The notes under the pieces are model-generated. The model had not been told where the DNA came from. It worked only from the letters and a program-made list of their open reading frames with translations, and did not search any database. A DNA stretch of 64,000 nt from LMUY01 sp965198895 (GTDB taxonomy: Bacteria; Pseudomonadota; Alphaproteobacteria; Acetobacterales; Acetobacteraceae). The DNA lies in assembly GCA_965198895.1 (NCBI GenBank), contig OZ240676.1, forward strand, positions 3,658,001-3,722,000. The letters run 5' to 3'. The translations under genes and the position numbers were made by a program. Positions 17,369-25,920 of the stretch are shown piece by piece. Positions within the stretch are counted from its first letter, which is position 1. Each line of letters opens with the position of its first letter.

Positions 17369-18793
17369 GTGAACGACCTTTGGATTGACCTGCTCCGCTT
17401 GCGCGCGGATGTGGTGTACCCGCTTGGCCTGCTCGTGGCGCTGTGCGTCACAGTGCACGTGCTCCTTCGCAAGCGCGAAGTCGCATCGGCGGCGGCGTGG
17501 ATCGGCCTCGCATGGTTCGCGCCAATTACTGGGGCGATCATCTACTTCATCTTCGGCGTCAACCGCGTGCAACGCCGGGCGCGCCGTCTGCGCCCTACCG
17601 ACCGCCGCAGTTCGGGCCGCGGCACCTGGCCGTCGCCCGGGGGCGACGACCATCTCGACCCGCTGGAACGCGGCGTCGGCAAGATCACTGCGCGATCGAC
17701 GCTCCCGGGCAATAAGGTGCGTGTGTTCAACGACGGGGACGAAGGCTATCCCCCGATGCTGGAAGCCATCGCCGCCGCCCAGCACAGCGTGGCGCTGTCC
17801 TCGTACATCTTCCATGCCGACGAGTGGGGCAGTAAGTTCATCGAGGCGGTGACAGCGGCGCATGACCGCGGCATCGAGGTCCGCGTCCTGATCGACGGCA
17901 TCGGCGGCGGGTGGGTGAAGTCTGCCGTCTATCATCAACTGCGCCACAAGGGCGTGCCCGCCGCGCGCTTCCTGCATTCGCCGCTGCCTTGGCGCATGCC
18001 GTTCCTGAACCTGCGCTCGCACAAGAAGATCCTCGTGGTCGACGGCAAGATAGGGTTCACCGGCGGCCTGAACATCGCCGACGAGAACGTCATGGCGACC
18101 AAGCCCAAGAATCCGGTGCAGGACACTCATTTCCGCATCGAAGGCCCGGTCGTCTGCCAATTGGCCGAGGCGTTCGCGCAGGACTGGTCGTTCGCCACGG
18201 ACGAGGACCTGGACGGTGATGTGTGGTTTCCGGAGATCCCGGCGAATGGCGAGGCGCCGGCCCGGGTCATCGATTCGGGGCCGGACGAGGATGTCGAGAA
18301 GATCGAGTTCGCGATCTTGCAGGCGATCGCCTGTGCCCGCGAGCGCATCGGGATCATGACTCCCTATTTCCTGCCGGACGAGCGGATGATGACGGCGTTG
18401 GCCCTCGCCGCCATGCGCGGCGTCGCGGTGGACGTGGTGATCCCGGAGGTCAGCGATCACCGCTTCGTGGACTGGGCGACCCGGGCCAATATCGGCCCGC
18501 TACTATCCGAAGGCGTGCGGATCTGGCGATGCCCGCCGCCGTTCCGGCATTCCAAGGTGATGGTCGTCGATGGCGAGTGGTGCATGTTCGGCAGCTGCAA
18601 TTGGGACATGCGCTCGTTCCGCCTGAACTTCGAGCTGTGCATGGAGGTCTATGACCGGGACCTCTCGACCGAGTTGTCCGAACTGATGCTGAAAAGCCGG
18701 GGGCCGGCGCTGACCCAGCCGGATCTCGACGGCCGATCCCTACCGGCCCGGCTACGCGACTCGGCGGTTCGGTTGCTGCTGCCGTATCTCTGA
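17369..18793 (+). CDS. cls: Cardiolipin synthase (phospholipase D superfamily)
   Basis: A 474-residue membrane-bound cardiolipin synthase that condenses two phosphatidylglycerols. Two N-terminal membrane helices (about 14-34 and 41-61) precede a pair of HKD catalytic motifs: SHKKILVVDG (His218, Lys220) and RHSKVMVVDG (His394, Lys396), each followed by the GG or SCN turn typical of the family. The GTG start at 17369 gives the normal N-terminus. The 3' end overlaps the convergent endonuclease/phosphatase-like gene by 42 bases. It has its own upstream gap of 150 bases after the FAH gene. Confidence 0.93.
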   Translation: MNDLWIDLLRLRADVVYPLGLLVALCVTVHVLLRKREVASAAAWIGLAWFAPITGAIIYFIFGVNRVQRRARRLRPTDRRSSGRGTWPSPGGDDHLDPLERGVGKITARSTLPGNKVRVFNDGDEGYPPMLEAIAAAQHSVALSSYIFHADEWGSKFIEAVTAAHDRGIEVRVLIDGIGGGWVKSAVYHQLRHKGVPAARFLHSPLPWRMPFLNLRSHKKILVVDGKIGFTGGLNIADENVMATKPKNPVQDTHFRIEGPVVCQLAEAFAQDWSFATDEDLDGDVWFPEIPANGEAPARVIDSGPDEDVEKIEFAILQAIACARERIGIMTPYFLPDERMMTALALAAMRGVAVDVVIPEVSDHRFVDWATRANIGPLLSEGVRIWRCPPPFRHSKVMVVDGEWCMFGSCNWDMRSFRLNFELCMEVYDRDLSTELSELMLKSRGPALTQPDLDGRSLPARLRDSAVRLLLPYL

Positions 18794-19396
18794 GCTTTCG
18801 GCGACTGCCAGCCGAACAGTGATCGGCCGATGATCGGACGTCCCGCGGGGCAGCACCGCGGCATCGGATACATGCAGCCCGCGCACGACGCAGCGATCCA
18901 GGCGCAAGGGCAGCACGTCGCTCATGCGGTGAGTCGGCCGGCGCGGCCCGGCGTCGCGGAACCCGGGCAGCAGCACCGGGCCGACCAGGTTGTAGTCACC
19001 GACGACGGCTGCATTGGGCGGCAGGCGGGCAGCGATCCGGCGTAACTGCCGCCGGTTCAACAATTGGCCGTGCGACAGGTGCACGTTGGCTACGGTGAAC
19101 GGACCCAGATCCACGATCTGCGCGACCCGATGCACCATGCTGCCGGACGGCAACGGCATGACGACTGGACGGTTCGGCAGCTTGCCCGGCATCCAGACAG
19201 CCAACCCGTGGATACGGCCCGGCAGCGGTACCCTGGCGTATCCGCCGCCAATACGGCTCGGCAGCGCGTCGATATCGTGGGTGGCTTCCTGCATCAGCAG
19301 GATGTCCGGTTGCTCACGGGCGATCAGATCGATGACGTCAGCAAGGGTGGCGCCGGTCAGGCGCAGCAAGTTCCAGCTGACCAGCTTGAGCGCCAC
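18752..19396 (-). CDS. Endonuclease/exonuclease/phosphatase family hydrolase
   Basis: A 214-residue EEP-fold metal hydrolase. Catalytic elements are the N-terminal SWNLLRL (metal-associated Asn), LMQEATHD (metal glutamate), NVHLSHG, VVGDYNLVGP (Asp and Asn) and the terminal SDHRPI (Asp-His pair). The short length suggests a small-substrate phosphoesterase or a nuclease; which cannot be told. It starts at GTG 19396, twelve bases after a small His/Pro-rich peptide gene. Its end overlaps the convergent cardiolipin synthase gene. Confidence 0.85.
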   Translation of the reverse strand: MALKLVSWNLLRLTGATLADVIDLIAREQPDILLMQEATHDIDALPSRIGGGYARVPLPGRIHGLAVWMPGKLPNRPVVMPLPSGSMVHRVAQIVDLGPFTVANVHLSHGQLLNRRQLRRIAARLPPNAAVVGDYNLVGPVLLPGFRDAGPRRPTHRMSDVLPLRLDRCVVRGLHVSDAAVLPRGTSDHRPITVRLAVAESSEIRQQQPNRRVA

Positions 19397-19407
19397 CCTG
19401 TTGTCGG

Positions 19408-19581
19408 TCAGCGACGATCGTCGTGGTGGAAACGCGGCGGCGGCGGCGGACGGTGATAGTGATGGCGGTGATAGTAGTGGCGTGGCGGTGGACGGTGGCC
19501 GTCATAGGGCTGGGCTTGGGCCGCAACCGAGGTGACGCCAACCACAAGGGCGGCGAACGCAAGTTTCAAAACCAGGCGCAT
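19408..19581 (-). CDS. Small His/Pro-rich exported protein
   Basis: A 57-residue protein too short to be obvious. Residues 1-23 form a clear signal peptide (MRLVLKLAFAALVVGVTSVA then AQA), and the mature part is nearly all His, Pro, Arg and Tyr (RPPPRHYYHRHHYHRPPPPP). Such peptides are common in Alphaproteobacteria and may bind metals in the periplasm; the function is unknown. It lies just upstream of the EEP hydrolase on the same strand, so the two may be co-transcribed. Confidence 0.7.
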   Translation of the reverse strand: MRLVLKLAFAALVVGVTSVAAQAQPYDGHRPPPRHYYHRHHYHRPPPPPRFHHDDRR

Positions 19582-19589
19582 AAAACATC

Positions 19590-20081
19590 CTAACGCTCGA
19601 GTAGCGTGATCAAGACGCCCGGTACTCCGGTTGGTTCGCCCAGCGACTTGCTCAGATCAATATATGTTGGTTCGGTGAATCCGGCGTGAACGTGCGTGGC
19701 GCCCTCGACGAAGCCGCAACGGCGGAACAGGGCGCGGTTGCTGGCCATCGCAAGCCGCGTCGACAGCCACAGGCGAGGCAATCCCCGGCGCCGTGCTTCG
19801 GCCTCGGCTGCGGACAGCAGGCGTGCGGCCAAGCCCTGGCGGCGGTGGGCGGGGTGCACGGCGACCCGGCTGATATACAGACCGCCCTCCTTCTCCGCCC
19901 ATAGCAGTCCGGCCTGCGCCGGGTCGGTCGTGACACCACCGCCACCGTCACCGAAATGGCGGCCGATGTCGTCGGCGGTGACCCGCAGGGCAGATGGCAA
20001 GGGATCGACGGCCCAGTCGGCGAAGGCGCTGCGGACCAGGGCGGCGAACGCCTCCGCATCCGCCGGACGAAGCGGCCGCAT
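19590..20081 (-). CDS. GNAT family N-acetyltransferase
   Basis: A 163-residue GCN5-type acetyltransferase using acetyl-CoA. The N-terminus RPLRPADAEAFAALVRSAF is typical, and the acetyl-CoA pyrophosphate-binding motif appears as VAVHPAHRRQGLAARLL (about 95-111), followed by LWLSTRLAMASNRALFRRCGF. It begins two bases after the stop of the UxaA-like dehydratase gene on the same strand, so it belongs to that operon's tail. The acetyl acceptor is unknown. Confidence 0.9.
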   Translation of the reverse strand: MRPLRPADAEAFAALVRSAFADWAVDPLPSALRVTADDIGRHFGDGGGGVTTDPAQAGLLWAEKEGGLYISRVAVHPAHRRQGLAARLLSAAEAEARRRGLPRLWLSTRLAMASNRALFRRCGFVEGATHVHAGFTEPTYIDLSKSLGEPTGVPGVLITLLER

Positions 20082-20083
20082 GC

Positions 20084-21601
20084 CTACATCGTGGCGCCGA
20101 TGACCCAAGGCGCGAACTCGGCGCCGCCTGAATCGAATCCCTCGCTCTTGGTGCGCTCGCCGCTGGCAACCCGCAGGATGGTGTCGAAGATCCGGGCGCC
20201 GCATTCCTGCAGATTTTCCTCGCCGTCCAGGATGGTGCCGCAGTTGATGTCCATGTCGTCCATCATGCGGGTGAACATCGGCGTGTTGGTGGCCAGCTTG
20301 ATCGACGGCGCCGGTTTGCAGCCAAACACGCTTCCTCGCCCGGTGGTGAAGCAGACCAGGTTGGCGCCACCCGCCACCTGCCCGGTCGCGGCCACCGGAT
20401 CGTAGCCGGGCGTGTCCATGAACACGAACCCCTTGGTGGTTACCGGTTCGGCGTAGCGCACCACGTCCATCAAATCGGTGCTGCCGGCCTTGGCCATGGC
20501 ACCCAGCGACTTTTCCAGGATGGTGGTCAGCCCGCCTGCCTTGTTGCCCGGCGACGGGTTGGCGTTCATCTCGGCCCCTTCGCGCGCCGTGTAGTCCTCC
20601 CACCAGCGCATCAGGCCAACCAGTTTCTCGCCGACTTCGCGGGTGCGGGCGCGCCGGGTCAGCAGGTGTTCGGCGCCATAGGTCTCGGGCGTTTCGGACA
20701 GGATCACGGTGCCGCCCTGCGCCACCAGAAGGTCGCTCGCGATCCCCAGCGCCGGGTTGGCCGAGACGCCGGAATACCCGTCGCTGCCGCCGCATTGCAG
20801 CGCCACCGTCAGCTCGCTGGCGGGGCAGGGCTCGCGGTGCACGGCGTTGGCCTCCGCCAGCACCTCGCGCACGAAGGCGATCGCCGCCTCCACCGTCTTG
20901 CGGGTGCCGCCCATGGTCTGGATGTCCATGTTGCGCACGCGGTCGGCGAGTCCGATTTCGCCCATCATCGAGCCGAGCTGGTTCACCTCGCAGCCGAGCC
21001 CCAGCACGACGACATGGCTGAAGTTCACGTGCTTCGCGTAGCCGCCCAGGGTGCGCCGGAGCAGGCGTAGCGGCTCGCCATCGGTCATGCCGCAGCCGGT
21101 CTTGTGCGTCAGCGCCACCACGCCGTCGACATTGGGGAACTCGGCCAGCGGATCGCTGCCGGTGAACGGATTGCGGCGGAAGGCATCGGCCACCAGCGAC
21201 GCGACATGGGCCGAGCAGTTGACGCTGGTCAGGATGCCAATGAAGTTGCGCGTCGCCACCCGCCCGTCCGCCCGGCGGATGCCGAGGAACGAGCGTTCCA
21301 AATTGGCGTGTGCTGTGGGCTTGCTGTCCACGCCCCAGGCGTAGTCGTGGTCGTAATCCCCCATCCCCATGTTGTGGGTGTGGACCCAGGTCCCGGCGGC
21401 GATCGGCTGCGTCGCCATGCCGATCACCTGGCCGTAGCGCCGCACCGCCTCACCCTGGCCGTGCGCGCGGACCGACGCCTTGTGCCCGGCCGGTATCCGC
21501 TCGATCGTGACGATGCCGGGCGCGATCTCGGTGCCCGGCATCAGGGTCGTGCGCGCGATCACGACCCCGTCGCCCTCGTGCAAGCGGATGAAGGCGCTCA
21601 C
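20084..21601 (-). CDS. UxaA-family sugar-acid dehydratase
   Basis: A 505-residue altronate/galactarate dehydratase family enzyme, which removes water from a hexonate or hexarate to give a 2-keto-3-deoxy acid, usually with iron. A SAF domain occupies residues about 1-90, then the catalytic domain contains ADGRVATRNFIGILTSVNCS, THKTGCGM, LQCGGSDGYSGVSANPALG, NPSPGNKAGG and TTGRGSVFGCKPAPSIKLAT. I chose GTG 21601, whose GTGA overlaps the aldolase stop, removing an upstream out-of-family extension. It resembles UxaA more than GarD in the C-terminus. Coupling with a class II HpcH/HpaI aldolase makes a dehydrate-then-cleave module. Confidence 0.9.
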   Translation of the reverse strand: MSAFIRLHEGDGVVIARTTLMPGTEIAPGIVTIERIPAGHKASVRAHGQGEAVRRYGQVIGMATQPIAAGTWVHTHNMGMGDYDHDYAWGVDSKPTAHANLERSFLGIRRADGRVATRNFIGILTSVNCSAHVASLVADAFRRNPFTGSDPLAEFPNVDGVVALTHKTGCGMTDGEPLRLLRRTLGGYAKHVNFSHVVVLGLGCEVNQLGSMMGEIGLADRVRNMDIQTMGGTRKTVEAAIAFVREVLAEANAVHREPCPASELTVALQCGGSDGYSGVSANPALGIASDLLVAQGGTVILSETPETYGAEHLLTRRARTREVGEKLVGLMRWWEDYTAREGAEMNANPSPGNKAGGLTTILEKSLGAMAKAGSTDLMDVVRYAEPVTTKGFVFMDTPGYDPVAATGQVAGGANLVCFTTGRGSVFGCKPAPSIKLATNTPMFTRMMDDMDINCGTILDGEENLQECGARIFDTILRVASGERTKSEGFDSGGAEFAPWVIGATM

Positions 21602-22359
21602 CGCGCACGCACCTCCGCCACGGCAGCCTTGGCCGCGTTCAGCAGGATGCCGCTGTCGTTGCTGATGGTGACCAGCTTGAACCCCATCCCGATCGCGCGC
21701 TTGGCATAGGCGGCGCTCCCGCAATGGATGCAGGCGGCGATGCCCCGCTTGCCGGTTTCGCGGATGATCTTGTCGTAAATCTCCAGGATCTGCGGCTCGT
21801 CGCGGTCCAGGATCGGGATCAGCCCATACGAGAACCCGAGGTCGGACGGCCCGATATACACGGCGTCGATGCCGGGCACGTCCAGGATCGCCTCGAGGCT
21901 GTTCACCGCCTGCTGCGTCTCGATCATCGGGATGCAGAGGATCTCCTCGTTGGCCGTCTTCTGATAGCCGGTGGACACGCCATAGATCCCCGCCCGGATC
22001 GGCCCGTTGGACCGCGCCCCCGCCGGCGGATAGCGGCAATACGAGACGAAGGCCTTTGCCTCCTCGACCGAGTTCACCATCGGGCAGATCACGCCGTATG
22101 CGCCGGCGTCCAGCACCTTGCCGACGATGCCGGGCTCGTTCCAGGGCACCCGCACCATCGGCAGCACCGGGTGGACCTGCATCGCCTGGAAGCAGCGAAC
22201 CATCGACATATAGTCCTGCACGCCGTGCTGCAGGTCCACCGTCACGCTGTCCCATCCGGCCTGCGCCATGGTCTCGGCGGCGAACCCGTCCGGGATCGCC
22301 AGCCACCCGTTCACGGCGGCGCCACCGGATTGCCAGATCTGTTTGATTTTATTGGCCAT
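21598..22359 (-). CDS. HpcH/HpaI-family aldolase
   Basis: A 253-residue metal-dependent class II aldolase of the HpcH/HpaI/GarL/RhmA group, which cleaves 2-keto-3-deoxy acids to pyruvate and an aldehyde. Seen are NGWLAIPDGFAAETMAQAG, the VTVDLQHGVQDY loop with the catalytic histidine, MVRVPWNEPGIVGKVLDAGA, the metal ligand glutamate in CIPMIETQQAV, and the aspartate in IGPSDLGFS. ATG 22359 is preceded by a GAGAGG ribosome-binding site. It heads an operon with the UxaA-like dehydratase and GNAT genes, behind a recognisable promoter. Confidence 0.9.
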   Translation of the reverse strand: MANKIKQIWQSGGAAVNGWLAIPDGFAAETMAQAGWDSVTVDLQHGVQDYMSMVRCFQAMQVHPVLPMVRVPWNEPGIVGKVLDAGAYGVICPMVNSVEEAKAFVSYCRYPPAGARSNGPIRAGIYGVSTGYQKTANEEILCIPMIETQQAVNSLEAILDVPGIDAVYIGPSDLGFSYGLIPILDRDEPQILEIYDKIIRETGKRGIAACIHCGSAAYAKRAIGMGFKLVTISNDSGILLNAAKAAVAEVRAR

Positions 22360-22387
22360 GGTTTTCGTATCCTCTCTCAGGACGGCA

Positions 22388-22416
22388 AGGCTAGGCGTCG
22401 CTCTAAAAACGGTCAA
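22388..22416 (-). promoter_or_regulatory. Sigma70-type promoter for the aldolase-dehydratase operon
   Basis: On the minus strand TTGACC (22416-22411) and TAGCCT (22393-22388) are separated by 17 bases, and the aldolase ATG follows about 29 bases after the -10 element. The spacing and -35 match are good; the -10 match is partial. Confidence 0.5.
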
Positions 22417-22565
22417 ACCGACGGGATGCCGTGTTCGCACGCGGCATCCGGCCAAGGGATCCAGGGTCTCCCTCCCCGGCGTCATGATTGGCCCGTCTCA
22501 CGCTCATCCAGATGGCCGAGATCGGTGGAGGGCTCGGTAGCACCAGCGGTCGCTGGCGGCTGAGC

Positions 22566-25500
22566 TCACCCAGCGCTCCGCAAAGGTACTGACATGCGCT
22601 CGCCGGTGATGGCCGTCTGCAGGGCTTGGCTGACGGCCTCCTCACTGTACTCCGACCTGATCAACGACACGCAAGTGGACGCGAAATCGCGATTGGCCGC
22701 GGCATCCTCGTGCAACTGGACGATCCGCTCGGCCACCTGGTCAGCCGAGCCGGCCGTCAGCGGCCGCAGATCCGGCCATAGCGCGATCCCTTCGGCAGCG
22801 ACCGGCGTCATGACGCAGGGCAGTCCGGCCGCGAAGCTCTCCAGCACCTTGCTCTTGACCCCCGCCCCGAACCGCAGGGGCGCCACGGTCAGGCGGACCC
22901 GGTCGTATACGGTCTGCAGATCCGCCACCTCGCCGAGCACCGTCACGCCCGGACGTGCCAGATTCTGTACAGACGCTGGCATCGCCCGGCCGGCGATCAC
23001 GCACTCCAATTCAGGGCGGCCCAAGGCAGGGCGTCGCTGCCAAACCAGCGGCATCACGGTTTCGGCGAGCCAGATCGCCGCATCCACGTTGGGCTCGTGG
23101 CCGAAATAGCCAATGAACCCCACGCCGGCGCGTTTGCTGAAAGCGGGGCGCGACGGTTGCGGCTTCAAGGACCAGGGGATGCAGTGCACCTGGGCGCCCG
23201 GAACCAGGCGCCGCAATAACGCTGCCTCCGTGTGCGAGTGGGTGAGCACCGCGTCGGCGGCGGCCGCGGCGGAGCATTCCATCGATCGTAGCTTGCGGCT
23301 GACGGCAACCAGCCCGGGCTCGTCCTGCATTTCGGCTTGCCGCGCCAGCCGCAGATGGTGCAGGTCGGCCACGCTGTACAGCAGCCTCGCTTGCGGAGCG
23401 TGTTGGCGCACCATGGGGCTGTAGCGCGCCGCTATCTCCACGCGGTGGAGGTAAACCAGGTCGAAGCAACCAGATTGCCGGCGCAACACCTCCTCCACGG
23501 AGGCGTAGAACGGCTGCTTGAACACCGTGATCTCGGCCGTATCGAGGCAGGACGCGCCAGCCGCCATATCGTCCGCAGCCGCGAAGCTCACGGCGTAGCC
23601 AAGTCGCTGCAGCGCTGCCATGTGCGACAGGATCGCGTTGGCGCCCCCGCTCTGGCCCGGTTGCGGCAGCCGGCTGTCCACGACCAAGGCTCTGCGGACC
23701 GCGCGCGCCGGGTCACCGCCCCAGCGCCGGTCATGGCGCCGGGCCGCTTCACGCGCCACGCGGCCGGCATCGCTCTCGGCGCGCCCCTGCTGCAGGCGTT
23801 CGAATTGTGTGCGCAGGAAGCCTAGCGCGCGCTCCTGCTGCTCCCCCGGTGCGAGCGCCGCCACGGCAGCGGCCACGGCGGCCTCCAACCCGAGGCCGAA
23901 CCCGCTGGCCGCCTCGATCACCGCGGGCGAACCGGGGAGGCGGGCCCCGTCACTGTCACGCCTGATGTCGATCACATGGCGCGTCAGGGGCGATAGCCCG
24001 CCGGGAATAAGCAGATCGAAGGCGTGTCGGCCCGTGCCGATCCCGGCGCCAGGCAGGTCCGGCCGCGAGTCGTTGGCGAGCACGCGGGCAATGGGCACGC
24101 CGTTATCCAGGATCTGCAACGCAACGGGTGCGTCGCTGCCCTGCGAGTAGGCCCACCCGGCAATCCGATCGCGGGTGCAAAGGTCCAGTGCGCCCCGCAT
24201 CTCCGCCGCTCCACGGGCAGGAAGGGCGAGCAGTGCGGTTGGACCTTGTGGCTCGAGCACGAACGGACTGCCGGGCAGGCAAGCGCCGTCTTCCACCCGT
24301 TCGACAGTGATGGCATGGCGGAACGAGGGGGACAGGCCGCCCGGCACCAGCATGGCGAAGGCGAAGCATCCGTCGCCAACCCTTGCCTCAAGCAGATCGG
24401 TCCGGAACGAGTCGGCCAGAACTTCGCCAAGGATCGCGCCATTGTCGCGCACGCGCAGCCGGACGCGGCGCCCGGGCGCGTCGGCATCGCGGGCCCAGCC
24501 GGTGATCCGCTCCTGGTCCACCGTATCGAGCCGGCCTTCCAGCAACCCGGCGCGCGCAGCATGGCCAGCGAGGCGGCGGCGCAAGGCCTCCAACGGCGCC
24601 CCCTGCTCCAGGCGCGGCAAGCGGGCGGCATGGCTCACCGGTGTGTCTGGATAGCGCACGGCGTAGTCATGCGCGTTGTGGAACATCGCGCGGCTGTTGT
24701 CGTCGACGAAGCTCTCGGACGCAGCGCCCTCGGCCAGGATCACGTCGTGGCTGTCCAGCTCGACATGCACGTAGTCGACCCCTGGCAGCCCGCGTTCCTG
24801 GACGATCGTGGCGTCGTCGACGAGGCAGCGCGCCGGCACCAGAGCGCCATCGAGCCACATGGCGTGCTCGGGCGAGACCAGCAGGTCGCGCCGCGGCAGC
24901 CCCTCCCCCAGCGACCCGGCGCGCAAGCGGATCGGCTGGACGCCCGGGTTGGCGGCGAGGAAGCGCCCGGCATAGGCCCGGCGGCCAAGCCACTTAATGG
25001 GGCGGTGCGCGCCGGAGGCGGTGACGACGGTGTCGCCGATCGCCAGTTGCTCGACCGGCCGCTCGCCCGTTCCGGTCAGGATCAGCGTGCCCGTGACGTA
25101 GCAGGCGACGCTCGGCGTGATCGTAAGGCTGCCATTGCCGGTGCGCGCACCGGCTACTGTCTGCGCGGAGATCGAGGTGCCTGAATAGAAGGACGTGCCA
25201 CCCAGGCCGGCGCCTTGATACCCGCCGTTACCGCCGGTGTAGCCGCCGCCGCCGCCGCCGCCGCCATTGTTGACGCCGCCCCCGCCGCCCCCACCAAAGC
25301 CACCGGCACCGGAGGTAGCGCCACCTAAGGCCGATCCGGAGCCACCGGAAAAAGAACCAGCCAGCGTTTGACCGCCACCGCCGTTGTAACGGCCAGCCCC
25401 GCTTGAACCAGCGCTTTTGACCCCTGCACCGCCGCCGCCTGAGTAATATATTCCGCCTGCGTCGCCCCCGGCGCCGTTGCCAGCGGCGCCGACTATGCCA

Positions 25501-25847
25501 ATGCCACCGACCGCTTGAAAACCACCGCCTCCGCCGCCCGCGACCAGCAGGGGCACGTAGGCGCCGCCTGCACCGGTGTTGGCGAATACGAAGGTGCCGC
25601 CGCCACCACCGCCGCCGCCACCGTCGCCACCGCTCATTAGCGTACCGGTCGCGCCGACGCCACCGACGAAGATCTCCAGCTTTTCTCCTGCGGTGAGCGT
25701 GACGGAGCCACCCTCCTCCGCACCGTTGCCCCCGGCGTGCGAATAGCCGTCGGCCCCCCCTTGCGCACCGAAGGCGTCGATATCGTAGGTTCCCGTCGCC
25801 GAGACGGTGACGGGAACCGGGGAGCCTGAGAAACTGTAGGTGCCCAC
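22566..25847 (-). CDS. Glycine-rich/Hint/tandem-repeat/glycosyltransferase fusion protein
   Basis: A 1,093-residue multidomain protein. Residues 1-245 are a glycine-rich domain that opens with TGTYDIDAFGAQGG and TAGEKLEIFVGG, like the ALK/LTK-type glycine-rich fold. Residues 249-400 are a Hint_2 (hedgehog/intein) domain: Cys249 at CYVTGTLIL, RPVEQLAIGDTVVTASG, and a B-block-like VSPEHAMWLDG. Two repeats follow (438-532 and 551-646), each with RIxGWA, DNG, RxDL, PGGLSP and LPGSP. Residues 719-1085 are a GT-B glycosyltransferase (family 4-like) with FIGYFGHEPNVDAAIWLAE and GVKSKVLESFAAGLPCV. The GTG start has only a weak AAAGGG site, and no signal peptide is visible. The union of a surface-type self-processing head with a cytoplasmic-type transferase is odd; the function is unknown. 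A sulfotransferase gene lies upstream. Confidence 0.85.
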   Translation of the reverse strand: MGTYSFSGSPVPVTVSATGTYDIDAFGAQGGADGYSHAGGNGAEEGGSVTLTAGEKLEIFVGGVGATGTLMSGGDGGGGGGGGGTFVFANTGAGGAYVPLLVAGGGGGGFQAVGGIGIVGAAGNGAGGDAGGIYYSGGGGAGVKSAGSSGAGRYNGGGGQTLAGSFSGGSGSALGGATSGAGGFGGGGGGGVNNGGGGGGGGYTGGNGGYQGAGLGGTSFYSGTSISAQTVAGARTGNGSLTITPSVACYVTGTLILTGTGERPVEQLAIGDTVVTASGAHRPIKWLGRRAYAGRFLAANPGVQPIRLRAGSLGEGLPRRDLLVSPEHAMWLDGALVPARCLVDDATIVQERGLPGVDYVHVELDSHDVILAEGAASESFVDDNSRAMFHNAHDYAVRYPDTPVSHAARLPRLEQGAPLEALRRRLAGHAARAGLLEGRLDTVDQERITGWARDADAPGRRVRLRVRDNGAILGEVLADSFRTDLLEARVGDGCFAFAMLVPGGLSPSFRHAITVERVEDGACLPGSPFVLEPQGPTALLALPARGAAEMRGALDLCTRDRIAGWAYSQGSDAPVALQILDNGVPIARVLANDSRPDLPGAGIGTGRHAFDLLIPGGLSPLTRHVIDIRRDSDGARLPGSPAVIEAASGFGLGLEAAVAAAVAALAPGEQQERALGFLRTQFERLQQGRAESDAGRVAREAARRHDRRWGGDPARAVRRALVVDSRLPQPGQSGGANAILSHMAALQRLGYAVSFAAADDMAAGASCLDTAEITVFKQPFYASVEEVLRRQSGCFDLVYLHRVEIAARYSPMVRQHAPQARLLYSVADLHHLRLARQAEMQDEPGLVAVSRKLRSMECSAAAAADAVLTHSHTEAALLRRLVPGAQVHCIPWSLKPQPSRPAFSKRAGVGFIGYFGHEPNVDAAIWLAETVMPLVWQRRPALGRPELECVIAGRAMPASVQNLARPGVTVLGEVADLQTVYDRVRLTVAPLRFGAGVKSKVLESFAAGLPCVMTPVAAEGIALWPDLRPLTAGSADQVAERIVQLHEDAAANRDFASTCVSLIRSEYSEEAVSQALQTAITGERMSVPLRSAG

Positions 25848-25920
25848 TTGGATGAACCCTTTGCGGTGCGCGCTTCGATTTTGGAAACGGGAGGCTGGTG
25901 CGACCGGCGGGACGCATGGG

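Noticed and set aside
22566..25847. Intein in the glycosyltransferase
   Set aside because: The Hint region sits between different exteins that do not form one known protein, and no C-terminal His-Asn splice junction is visible; a hedgehog-type Hint fits better.
25228..25917. Arg/Trp-rich frame overlapping the glycine-rich head in the same direction
   Set aside because: Product of GGC/CGG repeats read out of frame; the Gly-rich frame continues into the Hint and glycosyltransferase domains.
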